In this document: positions 1 to 11,250 of the stretch, in pieces | How the letters are laid out: each line of letters starts with the position of its first letter | Position numbering within the stretch: position 1 is the first letter of the stretch | Source: Botrytis cinerea B05.10 | Lineage: Eukaryota; Ascomycota; Leotiomycetes; Helotiales; Sclerotiniaceae | DNA: 64,000 nucleotides | Direction: 5' to 3' | Assembly: GCF_000143535.2 (NCBI RefSeq) | Contig: NC_037312.1 | Coordinates: forward strand, 496,001 to 560,000 | Translations under genes and position numbers: made by a program | Notes under the pieces: model-generated | Seen by the model: only the letters and a program-made list of their open reading frames with translations | Databases searched by the model: none | What the model was told of the DNA's origin: nothing

Positions 1-1301
1 ATTGGCTCACATCGCTCGTCTTGAGAGTGAGAGCCAAAGTTGGAAGATTGGATAGGTGGAGAGGAGTAGAGATTGATCGCATGAATGACATTATCTCGCT
101 TTAGCATCTTCACCATAAATAACAGGTTAATCTCCTGTATTCACTCTTCTACGAACAATGCTATCGACTCTCATTTGTGTTCCCCGATAGCCTGATCTAC
201 TCTGCACATACTCGCGCAGAATTTCCGGATCGCAGTTAGCCTGGATGAGCATCTTACTAAATCACCTGTGTAATTTTCATATCCATTATTCTAACAAAAT
301 ATAGACAAACAACATGAGGCCGATGACTGCGGTATTGTTTAGTTTTTCCATTGCTCCTCGATCTATAGATCACGGTATCTGGATATAAGTTATTAGATAG
401 TAGAGAATCGACATTACGGAGACGGCAAACCTTGAGTGGAGAAGTGAAAATTTATGTTGTCGATGCCCGGTCCTTTCTTCTCTGTCACACGTTGAATATT
501 ATTTTTATTCGATAATACTTGTTGTGATTGATCATAGATCATGATCACGCTTGAAGGTATCTTTACCGAAGGGGAGTCAAATTAAGTTGGCATGTTTGTT
601 CGTTTGTCGAGAGTTGTGCTAGTGTACAGTGTTGAAATCAAGTCTGGATCCTGAGGGATAGCCTCGTTTTCCGGTAATTTATTAGTAGATTGATGTGTGG
701 AATATACTTTCTTTTGGGTGAGAAGTTCAAAGGCATCTGAGCTATCATGATATTTAGGGGTGTAAGATCATTCTTGTGTTTTGTGGACATATTCTATGGT
801 TTGGCTTGAGTGAAGTTTTACACTTCTCATATAATCGTAAAGGTAAAATTTTCATCCTCTACTATCATTTCTCCATCTCTATCTATTACTCTATCTACTT
901 CTCTATTTCTCTTCCCCTCTCACCCCCCTTCCCCGCCGACTCTGTATTTACCCTCTCACTCTCCATTCACCTCCTATCTGCCCTTCAAACTCATAACAAA
1001 TATGTAAAAGAATTTAATAATGTTGTATATAAGTCTTAATTGTTTACAGTTAGTGTATAATCTCAGAAAATACTGCTAAGGGATGTTTGTAACATGATTA
1101 TTTTTCGAGCTTAGAAATTCAAGTCTACTGATTGGGAACATGGAGTTACAGAAGCTATAGGGAAAGATCACTTATCTGGGGCTTTGTTATTGTTGTTGGA
1201 GGTTCAAGTGTTGTCATTATGAATTTGTGGATTCGCCCTAGCGGTATGAATAAGGAGGTCGCTATCGATATCTACCCAGTACCGACGCTGCTTTTGCTTA
1301 C
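1..1301. other. Intergenic, no gene supported
   Basis: I see no supportable gene here. The most visible feature is a pyrimidine-rich run at about 855-975 on the + strand, rich in CTAT/TCTC words. Such tracts occur in fungal promoters and 5' leaders, but no convincing coding region follows it. Short open frames here have no recognisable motif. Confidence 0.5.
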
Positions 1302-1319
1302 TTTTTTTTTAAAAAAAAA
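1302..1319. repeat. T9A9 homopolymer palindrome, left
   Basis: Nine T followed by nine A form a perfect 18-bp palindrome immediately before the coding relic. A similar tract closes the relic on the other side. Confidence 0.9.
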
Positions 1320-1828
1320 TCGGCACTCCTAACGCAAAGCTTCTTCGTCACCTCGCTTTCAACTTTTCCAGCTTTAACCCTCCATATTTCTCCTCCCCAA
1401 GACAAGTTGGCAAGGCAGATGATAGTTCTGTTGGAATGTTGAAGTACATTCGCAACCAATGTATAGGACTCGTGACTCTCAGAATTGAATTGAATGTATT
1501 ACACGTTCTTGCTAATGCTTTAACTGATCCTGATTCACTTTAAAATGAAGTGATCGATCTAGGCTGACTGAACGAGCAATTACAGGCCATGCCGTTCTTG
1601 AGGGAAATCTTCATTCATATCCAAGTCCCTAATAAGGAATCTTTCTATGAGTGCCAGGACTTGATGGACCAGTCACGGGAACTTGGATGGAAACTCGAGG
1701 TTATGAGTTATGAACGCACAGGGAATGGGGATGATGATTATGCGCGTTACTACAAGGCTGCTGCCGATCTGACTAATATGGAATGTCGCGGTCGAAGAAT
1801 GCAGCTAGGCTATCAAATTTTTTTTTAA
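1320..1828 (+). pseudogene. Decayed protein-coding relic
   Basis: One reading frame from about 1330 to 1828 gives protein-like sequence (for example ALTDPDSL, then MPFLREIFIHIQVPN) but is broken by TAA at about 1542 and TGA at about 1566 in the same frame. The last open part runs from ATG 1589 to 1828 (79 codons). The style, with Leu-rich sequence, a PFLREIxIxI segment and an acidic/Gly tail, resembles uncharacterised fungal F-box/2EXR-neighbour proteins, but I cannot assign a family. Both stops could come from C-to-T changes (CAA to TAA, CGA to TGA). The relic lies between two T/A homopolymer tracts. An intron covering both stops is possible, but I see no good donor/acceptor pair. Confidence 0.45.
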
Positions 1829-1841
1829 AAAAAAAAAAAAA
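1818..1841. repeat. T9A15 homopolymer tract, right
   Basis: Nine T followed by fifteen A, about 500 bp after the similar T9A9 tract. It closes the open part of the coding relic and supplies its final Phe codons and stop. It could be a slippage-prone tract or a sequencing or assembly weak spot. Confidence 0.9.
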
Positions 1842-1842
1842 G

Positions 1843-2435
1843 ACTACCGATGAAAAGTATGACATTGGCTACGAGTTGTCATTCCGTGTGGCTTGTCGCA
1901 AATTTGAGGAGGCCCGCCTTCAATCAGCATAGGATGAGCCCACTGCCATTCGAAAACCACAGCCTTAATAATAAGTGCGCAACCATAAACTTTTCTAAGA
2001 CTTTCACCCGCTATAAACGATCATTGTCGTCAGTCTACATGGTTCTATGGATCTGCATCACAATTTCTTATTTGACGGTCGGATGCGGACCTGTCCGGAG
2101 TCTCACATAGGATTTCTTAAAAATTTGTTAGCTAGCTTCTGGAGTATTGCAGTTTAATCATTGTACTTATCTATCATAACATGTGTTCGTGGAAAGAGAA
2201 AGCACACCAGTAGAATGAATGTAATATTGACTATGTGAATTGATTGCATTGAACTATCTTTAAAACTACGGAAATGGAAGTGATAAAGGCACACAGAGCT
2301 ATTGTAAGTGCTACCATCTTCTAGCGATATGTTATGGCCCAAATATTTGCCTCATGTACCTCACTACCACGACGTAACGGAGTCGAGTCTATTCATGATC
2401 AACAATTTATTTGAGGATTCAAACCACCTCGAGCC
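1843..2435. other. Intergenic, nothing recognised
   Basis: No gene, RNA or repeat that I can support. The short open frames are not protein-like. Confidence 0.5.
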
Positions 2436-2440
2436 CCCAT

Positions 2441-2531
2441 TGTTGGTATCAACTTGGTGATAGGTAGGAGCTAGTGCCTGCGCTACCTAATACAGCACCC
2501 TCTGTATGATCACATGATCAATATCCCTACA
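2441..2531. mobile_element. Short solo-LTR-like element, copy 1 (91 bp)
   Basis: The element begins TGTTGGTATCAACTTGG and ends ATATCCCTACA, so it has the TG...CA ends of LTRs. It is flanked by a perfect 5-bp duplication, CCCAT, at 2436-2440 and 2532-2536, as expected from integrase-type insertion. A second copy with the same ends and interior lies at 39042-39211. No internal region, primer-binding site or coding sequence adjoins it, so it is either a solo LTR of a very small (TRIM-like) element or another short interspersed element. Ninety-one bp is short for an LTR. The strand is arbitrary. Confidence 0.75.
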
Positions 2532-2536
2532 CCCAT

Positions 2537-4154
2537 TAACTTACTGACATGAGCGGCTTACAGTTCTATCGGAATAACTTTGACGGGTGAACATGTACTT
2601 TCAATAGACAGAGCGAATAAGATGACCTCAATAGATGTCTCTTCTCCTCAAGGATTTTCTCGTCATAACTTAGCAGGCTTTCGACCTACTAGCTAACGAG
2701 TATTTTTTTTAACTAGACATCTATAAAAAGATGCTCAAATACAATCTATTAAGAATACAGAGCATGCAAGTAGCGATCTCGACAAATATATTGGCGAGAG
2801 CTTCTGGGAAGAACACTCTTAAAAAATTAGGACTAAACTTTGATTTTCATCAAGCCAATGGGATGTTGGTTTCAGTGGAATAATCAATTGTTTTCTACTG
2901 TCAATATCACCATTTAATGACACATCAACGTGTAAGTATTTGGCGTGTAAAAATTCTCACTGCCATACTGTGTTTTATTGTCGTTAAGACGAGTACTCTC
3001 CCATCTTGGCTCAGTAAACGTAGAATCTTCTGTCCACCGCAACTCCAAAATTTCTACCTCCATGGAATTATCACTCATATTAGAAGATGTGTTGATGACT
3101 TACTTTTAAATTCCCGAGATTTTTATCCTTGGAATCCCTCGTATACTCATTGAGAGTCTCTCCAACTCTCATATACCCCAGTATCTTGACTTGATTTCGA
3201 TTATTCCAATCAACCCATCACTTTCCTCAAAATACTTCTATATTCTCAGCGCACAACTACAGAGGCCATAAGTCAGTTAAAATCATAAGAACTAAGTATT
3301 TAAGTATTTATCTCTACTACATTGATATTCCACAGCACATATAAAGTATATACCACATAATGTATGTCCCCATAGATTTTCGGCATTAGCTAGACTCATG
3401 CAGTGAACTATCAAAGTCAATTCCGATATCATAGCAGAAAATTTGACCATGAAAAGGAAATATGGCAGATTCTCAACACGATTACTCGAGATAAACTCAA
3501 CAATCTCAACCACAAAAAGGTTGAAGATGTAGAGAGGGATAATAAGTGAATTGAAGAGATCTGATTCCTAGAATTAAGAAAGCGGAGACAGAAAAGCTGT
3601 TGAGACATGTGAATTTGTAAGGATGACGCAACAGTAGTTGTAGCAATATTCAGGAAATTGGGAGATAGCGGGTTATCTATAAATACCCCCTGAAGAGGGA
3701 AATTGTAACAATACATGTATCGAGAAAATATGGAACTCACATGGTACTAAGGGGATAAATTAGAGTGCCAAGAGCATATTTCAGCTCCTGATTGTCAACT
3801 TTGTTCTGAAATGTATTAAAGGTATTGAGAAAGAAAGTCGAATACCTAAAGACAAAAAGAGAACGTGGACAACGAATATGAAATAGGCTGCATAACGTGT
3901 ACGAATGACAACAAGACAAGATATTTCAGATCACGAATAAACGGCGAAAAAACAGTCAGATGGAAAATCAAAAACTCCTTAATTCTGATCTAAAGTTCAT
4001 CCCATCATATGTGGCGATGGCCAGGTATGCACTATGCATACACATTATATACTGGCGAGTAGTAGTTCTCAGCCGATTGTCCAAACATAAGCCGTGTTTT
4101 CATCCCAAACTTTCATCTATCAGATGCAACAACCACAACTTCCATCAAATTCAT
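2537..4154. other. Intergenic, nothing recognised
   Basis: AT-rich sequence downstream of the aldolase gene. Several 60-100 codon open frames exist on both strands, but none has a recognisable motif, signal peptide or plausible splice continuation. Confidence 0.5.
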
Positions 4155-5132
4155 CTATAAGCTGAACTCAACCTTCATAACCTCATCAATTCCATCCTTA
4201 ATAGCACTTGTTTTAACCTCATCTAATTTCTTCAAAGGTGATCTTGGGTATCCTCCATATCCATAGTAGCTTTGAATGGCACTCTTGGTACCAGCAATAG
4301 CAGCCTTGGTAAGGACCCAATCACCCTTACTCAAAACCTTCTGCAACTCAAAAGCCTCATCTCTCTTTCCCTCTCTGTACAATTCCCAAACCTTGACGCA
4401 GACCTTTGGCATGACATTTGCACCACCGGCAATAATGCCAGAGCCACCGGAAACCAAAGTTTGAGCAGTGAAATCACAAATACCACCGAAAGCCATATAG
4501 CCAGAACCTTCTGAGAAGACAGTCTTGGCATTGGTAGCCAAGGCAACTCTGGTAAGTTTTCCAGTGCTACCACAGGTGAATTTGGTACCGATGATGTTGC
4601 GGTGTTTGGCGAGACGGATCAAAAGATCGGAATCCATATCAATGCCAGCAACAGCGCCTGGGTAGTTGTATAGGATAATAGGTAAAGGTGATTGATCAGC
4701 TACTTGAATGAAATAGTTGTAGACAGAATCTTCATCCATAAGACCACGGAAATAAGAAGGGGGTAACAACAGAACGTATTCTCCACCCGCTTCTTGTGAT
4801 TCTTTGATGAGCTCGATGGTACCGCGAACGGACCCTTCGGTCGCTCCGACAATAATGGGAACTTGATCGAAGCCCGCTGCATCGAGAGCTTCACGAGTAG
4901 CACGTGTGACGGATTGTTTTTCGGCACGGGAGAGATGAACGGCCTCACCGTTTGATCCCATGGTGACAAGGCCCACGAGACCGGCTTCGGCGAGACGAAC
5001 GGCATGCTTCTTAATGGTGGGGATGTCAAGTTCTTCAGTCTCAGGAACAAAAAATGTCATAGTTGGAGCGTAGATTCCATCTTTGAGAGGTCTGCGTGTA
5101 GCGTGACCGTTGGAACCGTTGGTTGCCGCCAT
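4155..5132 (-). CDS. lga1: 2-keto-3-deoxy-L-galactonate aldolase (LGA1/GaaC type)
   Basis: A single exon encodes 325 aa. It belongs to the DapA/N-acetylneuraminate lyase class I aldolase family, which forms a (beta/alpha)8 barrel. Visible motifs are GSNGEAVHLS (about residues 59-68), the YNYPG motif with catalytic Tyr at about 155, and the Schiff-base Lys at about 184 in GTKFTCG. In fungi this enzyme splits 2-keto-3-deoxy-L-galactonate to pyruvate and L-glyceraldehyde, the third step of cytosolic galacturonate catabolism. I chose the ATG at 5132 (MAATNGSNG) because the 25 codons upstream are hydrophobic, His-rich and unlike the family; the frame is open to 5207. The gene is divergent from a GaaA-type galacturonate reductase, the arrangement known for fungal galacturonate genes (gaaA/gaaC in Aspergillus niger, Bcgar2/Bclga1 in Botrytis). 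That pairing makes this role far more likely than lysine-type dihydrodipicolinate synthase. Confidence 0.93.
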   Translation of the reverse strand: MAATNGSNGHATRRPLKDGIYAPTMTFFVPETEELDIPTIKKHAVRLAEAGLVGLVTMGSNGEAVHLSRAEKQSVTRATREALDAAGFDQVPIIVGATEGSVRGTIELIKESQEAGGEYVLLLPPSYFRGLMDEDSVYNYFIQVADQSPLPIILYNYPGAVAGIDMDSDLLIRLAKHRNIIGTKFTCGSTGKLTRVALATNAKTVFSEGSGYMAFGGICDFTAQTLVSGGSGIIAGGANVMPKVCVKVWELYREGKRDEAFELQKVLSKGDWVLTKAAIAGTKSAIQSYYGYGGYPRSPLKKLDEVKTSAIKDGIDEVMKVEFSL

Positions 5133-6876
5133 TGTTATGATTATATGTATGTGTAGATGAAGAGAAAGTGGGGGTTTGGGGTTGAACGCGAGATATTGAG
5201 AACTCAATTATAGAAGAGAAAAGATGTATCTTCAAGAGGGTATATAATATGTAAGGTAGTATGAAGAGAGAAAGAAGAAGAGGATGAAAGACGGAAGTAG
5301 GAAGGAGTATCTTATGTATATGCTGGCAGCAAAAAATGATGAGCAATCCTCTGAATGACTTGACAGAAATGTATACTAAATTAGTCCGAGGACCGGTGAC
5401 CTATCTTTTTGTGAATGGTATTAAAAATAAGATTGAGTTGTTTTCCATCAACATGCCGAATCTAGGAGGTCCATGAAGCTCGAGCCTGGAATAGTGTGCC
5501 GGGCTTCCCTGGTAGTTTCTCGAATTATGATCTAAAATTGTGGAAGTAGTGGGGGGAGTTTTGAACTTCCCCGTATAAGATTTCTTCCGATTTGCATGTC
5601 AACCATGTAATGAGAGCGATAATTCGCAAAAGTTTCAAGAAAAAGTGGGTTGGAGTAGAAGGGATTCATGACTTTCAAAGATTTTCGTTTCAGGGTGTAG
5701 ATAGCAATGTTCTTGAATTGGCATCTGGTCGTTTTTCCAGTTGCCATGTATGTATCTTTGTACATATTATTCTTGTTGATCGTTTCGTGGCTGTCTAGAC
5801 GATGATGCACGGCACATCCCATGACTAACGGTTTACTGTAATAGATTTATGCATGTTAAAATGACAATCAATATGATATGATCAATGCCGTCTGAGCCAT
5901 TCAGAAGTGTTCCAATTGATGGTAGTGATTGAGCGTTGTTCGATACATGTGGACTAAAATTGTCGATTCAACATTCTGAGTGTCGTTGAAGCTGGAAACT
6001 ATTTTTCCACCAATAAGCTTTCTGATGATGCCAAGGGCGTGGGGTAGAGTTGTGGCCAATTTGAAATTAGTTCAGGCTACTAAAAAGGAATGCGGGGCAA
6101 ACTTGGGGAGTGGGAGAAGATATTTCTGGGTATAGAATGGGGAAAAAAACCTCATGATCAAATGTTATTGTGGATTGTCTTAAGATGATATACAATCTAG
6201 CCAGACGTTGAGGCTCTATCATGCAATATGATCCGTCTAATCCCAAGACTAAGAGAAAGTATGCAGAAAATATTTACAAATAACGATGGGAACACAAGAT
6301 TCTTACCTATGAAACCAAGATCGCGGGGTAGAAGTCTTGAATGATTGGAGAACGGTTATATGATGATGTTCCTGATAGGTATGAAATTCATCAACTCGAG
6401 GAGGTGAGAAATGGTGGTAGTTGTTCCTGAAATGTAACACAACAGTGCAGAAATGCTTAATTAAGATAATATCCAAGACTATAGAAGAGTTACTCTCCCA
6501 AAAAGTGTCGACTTTTCTTCCATGTAGAGTCTCATCAAGGATCTCTCTAGATATCCGAGCCAACCCCTTCATCCCGCAATTTTTCTCGCTTTTTAGCCCC
6601 GGATAATTAAGCAGCGAACAACACCGATATCGACCCCTCAAATTCTCCGCCAAAACTCGTGATCCAACAATTTGTTCCACGGTGATTCTTTCCTTCATGG
6701 TTAAACAAATTAATGCTTGGAAGCTAAGAGTAATTGTACCACCACTTTCACTATGAAGTCGACATCATCCCCCACTATCTTAAGCTCTCTATTCACTTGC
6801 ATCTCAATTGACTTTGGGTAAATCTCTACTTGCTCTTTATCCTTTCAAAATTTCAAATACAATTCACACTATCATC
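5133..6876. promoter_or_regulatory. Shared divergent promoter of lga1 and gar2
   Basis: This 1.74-kb region separates the two start codons. It contains one match to the galacturonate-responsive element near its centre and no supportable gene. The segment before the gar2 ATG is pyrimidine-rich with CACTATCATC just upstream, typical of a fungal 5' leader. Open frames such as 6303-6698 on the minus strand lack recognisable motifs and probably lie in promoter sequence. Confidence 0.75.
6006..6014 (+). promoter_or_regulatory. Galacturonate-responsive element (TCCNCCAAT)
   Basis: TCCACCAAT matches the TCCNCCAAT consensus of the element (GARE) recognised by the Zn2Cys6 regulator GaaR in Aspergillus and Botrytis. 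It lies about 870 bp from each of the two divergent start codons. I found no second full match on either strand of the intergenic region. Confidence 0.75.
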
Positions 6877-8208
6877 ATGGCTTCAGATTTGAAACCCCTC
6901 AATGTCCTTATGGTGGGAACCGGTGAATATACCACCGGATTCGTAGGAGGTGGAGCTTCAGGATCAGATAAGAAAGTTGGAGTTGTAGGACTTTCATTGT
7001 TCGATCTGCGAAGACGTGGAAAGGTTGATAAATTGTCTATGGTTGGCACATCTGGAGGAAAATTCCCAGCTATCCGTTTGTCTCGCCTCCATCTGATTGG
7101 GTACCGCACTCCTTGCATCACCTACTGACAGAACTTACCAGGTGAACATCTTAACAAAAATATTTCCCAAGTTTACAACAATCTCGACACATCCTTCGAT
7201 TCCTTCCCAGCGAATGACAAAACAGATCCAGCAGCCTACAAAACTGCTATCGATGCGCTTTCCCCAGGTGATGCCATCACAATCTTTACTCCCGACACAA
7301 CCCATTACCCCATTGCTCTCTACGCTATTGAACGTAAAATCCACGTTTTAATCACCAAGCCCGCAGTCAAAATTCTTTCTCAGCATCTCGAGCTTCTTGA
7401 AGCTGCCAAAAAGAATGGTGTCTTCGTATACATTGAGCATCACAAACGATTCGATCCCGCGTACTCCGATGCTAGACACAAGAGTTTGGGATTAGGTGAT
7501 TTCAATTACTTTTACAGTTATATGAGTCAACCCAAATCACAATTGGAGACTTTCAAGGCTTGGGCTGGTGTAGATTCGGATATTAGTTATTACCTGAATT
7601 CGCATCACATCGATATTTGCGAGTCAATGGTTTCACAGCAGGGATTTTTGCCAGTCAAGGTCTCAGCGAGTGCTAGTAAGGGAACGGCTGTTGGATTGGG
7701 TTGTGATCCAATTACAGAGGATACTATTTCTTTACTTGTGCATTGGGTGAAGAAGGATGACCCAAACAAGAGAGCCACCGGTGTATATACTGCATCCTGG
7801 ACTGCGCCACAAAAAGCTGGTGTTCACTCAAATCAATATTTCCACTACATGGCCAGTGGAGGAGAAATCCGCATTGATCAAGCCAAGAGAGGATACGATG
7901 TTGCAGATGACAAAGTCGGTCAATTGATGTGGTATAACCCATTCTACATGCGTTATGCACCAGATGAGGAGGGCAACTTCGCTGGACAGACAGGATATGG
8001 ATATGTCAGTTTCGAGAAATTTGTCGATGGATGCAGATTAGTCAATAGAGATGGTGTTTCTGCCGTCAAGGTCTTGGATGATAGAGGATTACCCACCTTA
8101 GGTAATACTGTCGGTACAACCGCTATCTTGGAAGCTGGGAGAAGAGCTTTAGATGAGAACAGAGAGGTGGAAATTAAGGTCGAGAATGGTGTTTGGTCTC
8201 TTGTTTAA
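6877..8208 (+). CDS. gar2: D-galacturonate reductase, Gfo/Idh/MocA (GaaA) type
   Basis: Exons 6877-7075 and 7142-8208 encode 421 aa. The 66-bp intron has donor GTTTGT, a CTGAC branch site and acceptor CCAG, and splicing restores the run KFPAIREHLNKN. The N-terminal Rossmann nucleotide-binding part starts with [17 protein letters not shown] (residues 9-25). A TKP motif at 138-140 matches the position of the catalytic EKP lysine of Gfo/Idh/MocA oxidoreductases, and [11 protein letters not shown] follows at 164-174. This family's fungal galacturonate reductase (GaaA; Bcgar2) makes L-galactonate from D-galacturonate using NAD(P)H. It is distinct from the aldo-keto type GAR1. The divergent aldolase gene and the shared regulatory element support the assignment. 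Co-induction by galacturonate is expected from known biology, not shown here. Confidence 0.92.
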
Positions 8209-9507
8209 GGAAAAGGAGCGACGGTTAATATCTGGGTGTTTAATGAACATCACTGCAAGGTGCAGTCAATGAATGAAATTATTATGATCACTTTAATGCT
8301 TCATTTTTATACTAAAATATGTCGCTATCTGTTTCACTATGCTTCTCTCTAATGCTTTGCTCTCGACGGAGTTACTGAAATTGTTTTCTCCTTATAGACA
8401 TTTGATGGGACTCGAAGCCTCAAGTACCTTGATCGCACGCGGGCAGAGCCAAACCCTCTACTGAATAACTACACATAACAAATGATAAGTATGATAGCCC
8501 ATCATTCCCCTGCGCAATTCATGGTCATGATCTCAGCGAGGGTTTTCTGGAACACCTGGATTTCAACTTCCTCATGATGGTCCGTAATCCCGATTGTCTA
8601 CATTCACATCTGCGTAATTCTCAACGTTTTGAATGACTTTAGTATACCACTACAAAACATCTTCAACCAATTGACCGCTTGATATTTTCAACAGGATTAC
8701 ATAAATAGCAAGTCGTGATTGGTATCAATATAACGAAGAAGTAACTTTCGTATCATGGTGCTGATGTGTCGATGCACTTCCCTTCGAGAAATTTTCCACG
8801 GTTCTTGAATGAAGACGTATGTCCGCCGCTGAACTGGCCATTTAAAACTTGACCTCCGGCTTTACACTTTAGATGTCCATCTTGTTTTGGTGCCAGTAAT
8901 TTTGGTGCAAATAATTCATGTAGTTTCTCCGACTCGCCCGTTGGCTACCTGGAGGACCCCCTTGCATGATGAAAACCCCTTCTGACACTCTGTTCTATGA
9001 AGTGGTATGATTTTCAATAAGACATTTTCTTAATCGAAAGTGTACAGCAGCTTCCTCGCCAACTTGGTAGGCAGATACTAAAGTCACACGTACGTTGCAG
9101 AGCGAGAAGACTGCAGCAAGTGCTAACCCTCAATATTTTCTCGTATACTTTTGCTTGTGAATCTTGTGTTTGTTTACTTTCAAAGGACGTTACTTCTTCT
9201 TCGAAGTATTGATCTGGAGCTTCTCATTACACTCATACCAGTCGTCAAGACAAAAAATAACTTCAAATTATTATTCAACATCAAACTTCACAGTTTGCAC
9301 CCACAAAATTGAGTCTCGTTTATCGTTACGATTTGTACTGCAAATAAGATTGCTATTAGGTGGAGTAATGGGCGAGCAAGGTGTACGTTCCTCCCGTTCC
9401 TCATATGCCACAATAATTGCTTTGATTTTAGATCAATGAATACATACATTTCACTTCATTCTGAGTAGAGGATTCAGAACACACACTGACTTAACGTTCA
9501 GAAGACT
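8209..9507. other. Intergenic, nothing recognised
   Basis: This is the 3' flank of gar2 and the 5' flank of a degraded 2EXR gene. I see no gene, RNA or repeat to support. Confidence 0.5.
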
Positions 9508-10500
9508 ATGGTGGGTACATCGGTAACTGCAGCTACTACCTTCCCTCGATTCATGAGCCTTGCTATAGAGTTACGGAGTCAAATATGGCGTGATGCATTG
9601 CCGGATACTATCGAACCAGCTTTATACCAATTCAAAAGAGGATTTTGGCACCCTATTTTTCTTTCGGAATCTGACTACCAGTATCGTTCGTAGGATGAAA
9701 TGGAGAATTTGCTTCCACAATTTTTTTGAGGAAATGTTAGTCGATGGCCAAATAGAGGCGACCTTGGTGTCGGTCAGCTACAAGGCTCACCGAATTAATG
9801 TCAAATGGGCTCATGAAATGGGGGTTTTGGTTGAGGAAGTTGGAGGATATCCCTTATTTCCATGTCCTTTCGACCCAGAACATGATGTACTATACATTCC
9901 ACCCGATCAAGAAATTTCGGTCAAGACAGAACCTGTTGGCAGACTTACTGAGTTTGAATTGCATGACCTGCCACCTTGTTACAGAATTGACGTCGGGAAT
10001 TTTGCCGTAGCAGAGTCAAAAATTTGGAAGCATAATCTTCCAATTCTAGGTAACATGTTCAGTTGTTCGCCAATGCGGACATTGACTATCATCATTGGTT
10101 CTCCCCTGAAAACAAGAAGCGTTGGCAACGATTCAGAATTACAGGAGCGATGGGAGGTCAGACAAGAAGGAGGATATGACTGGAGCAATAAAAAGGAACC
10201 ATTGGAGTTTCAAGGTAGAAAATTTCCCGTCAAAGATAGTTTATACCGGATTCAAGGAATATTGAACGAAAGTTTCTACCAGGACATTGATACTTTTGAC
10301 ATACCCAACGTCAAAGTTAAAGTTACTTCAGCTATTAGAAAATAGAAGAAGTTTTCATGGGGAACGTAGACAGAGACTTGATAAATTCTGCACTTCAACA
10401 AGGTGTTTTAGTAGATATGGTTCAGTATGTGGCTTTTGTGGGAACTCATTTGCAGGTTTTCAAGCATGAGATTACGTCCTAGATTGAGATTTTCGTCTGC
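9508..10500 (+). pseudogene. Broken 2EXR-domain protein gene
   Basis: ATG 9508 opens a frame whose residues 12-33 (FPRFMSLAIELRSQIWRDAL) match the start of the fungal 2EXR domain, a family of unknown function. That frame stops at TAG 9691. Family-like sequence continues in another frame from about 9730 (EEMLVDGQIEATLV, KAHRINVKWAHEMGV, CPFDPEHDVLYIPPD) to TAG 10343, then in a third frame to about 10490 (NVDRDLINSALQQGV). The first shift falls at a run of seven T (about 9719-9725), where six T would keep the frame. The pattern suggests a pseudogene with a nonsense codon and frameshifts. An unusual intron set or sequencing errors in homopolymers are alternatives. Confidence 0.6.
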
Positions 10501-11088
10501 TGGAGTCTATAAAAATTACTATTCGTGTTGCTCGTTTTCTTCTTTGATGTTGTGGCGAGACTTAATGAACTGCGTTCAGGTGTTTCAGTATTCCAACAGA
10601 TTTGAATAGACGTGATATCAAAGAACAGGTGTTTGAAATAAAGGAAACATGAAAAGAATGTCTGTATAGTTTGACTTGGTTATTGAAATCACTTTTTGTT
10701 ATTGTCCCTGGAGATACCAAGGTATAAGCAAGTCCTTCGCCTCGAGCTTAATCTGTCAGTTTAGTGCATATGTGAGTGTCTTTTTTGTCTGAGGCGACCT
10801 CATAGGGAGTGCTAGTAGAATGCTCACAGCCAGTATCAAGATACAGGTCAGCCCATCACTTTACGCTGAGATTACAGAGTTTGCTTTCTTGATGAAGGAG
10901 CTGCCAAGAAAAGAACATCACTCGAAATACAAGGAAAAGATTTCTATTATGTCTTAATGATTTATCTACTACAAAGCAAAACATTCAACCTGGGGTATTA
11001 AGTGTATCTACAACAAACTGTACTTCTTCCGTATCCCAACAATTATCTTCACCTAAAAAAATTTGAAATAAAAATGTGTCAAGCGAAC
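10501..11088. other. Intergenic, nothing recognised
   Basis: AT-rich spacer between the broken 2EXR gene and a possible small minus-strand exon. No features supported. Confidence 0.5.
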
Positions 11089-11250
11089 TCATTTCTTCTC
11101 GACACTCTTCTTCGCTTTCTTGCTTTTGGGTGAGCAAGAGGAAAGAATGGAAGTTAACCAAGTCTTATAAGTGAATCGACTGCGGAGGGTAGTGGATGAA
11201 GATGAGGATGATCGAGAGGCACCAGGAAGGACTTTCTCGATGATTCTATG
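11089..11250 (-). CDS. Possible terminal exon of a small uncharacterised gene
   Basis: On the minus strand an open run follows a plausible acceptor (branch GACTAAC, pyrimidine tract, CATAG ending near 11251). It codes for a Ser-rich, then basic peptide: IIEKVLPGASRSSSSSS, then FTYKTWLTSILSSC, ending in a Lys-rich tail before TGA at 11089-11091. Upstream, around 11290-11370, another minus-strand frame looks coding (starting MIWVGKCNDCTKARKIE). The only donor I find joining the two would give a 38-bp intron in the wrong phase. The product is unrecognised and the first exon is undefined. It may be chance open sequence in the 3' flank of the alcohol dehydrogenase gene. Confidence 0.3.
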   Translation of the reverse strand, partial: HRIIEKVLPGASRSSSSSSTTLRSRFTYKTWLTSILSSCSPKSKKAKKSVEKK

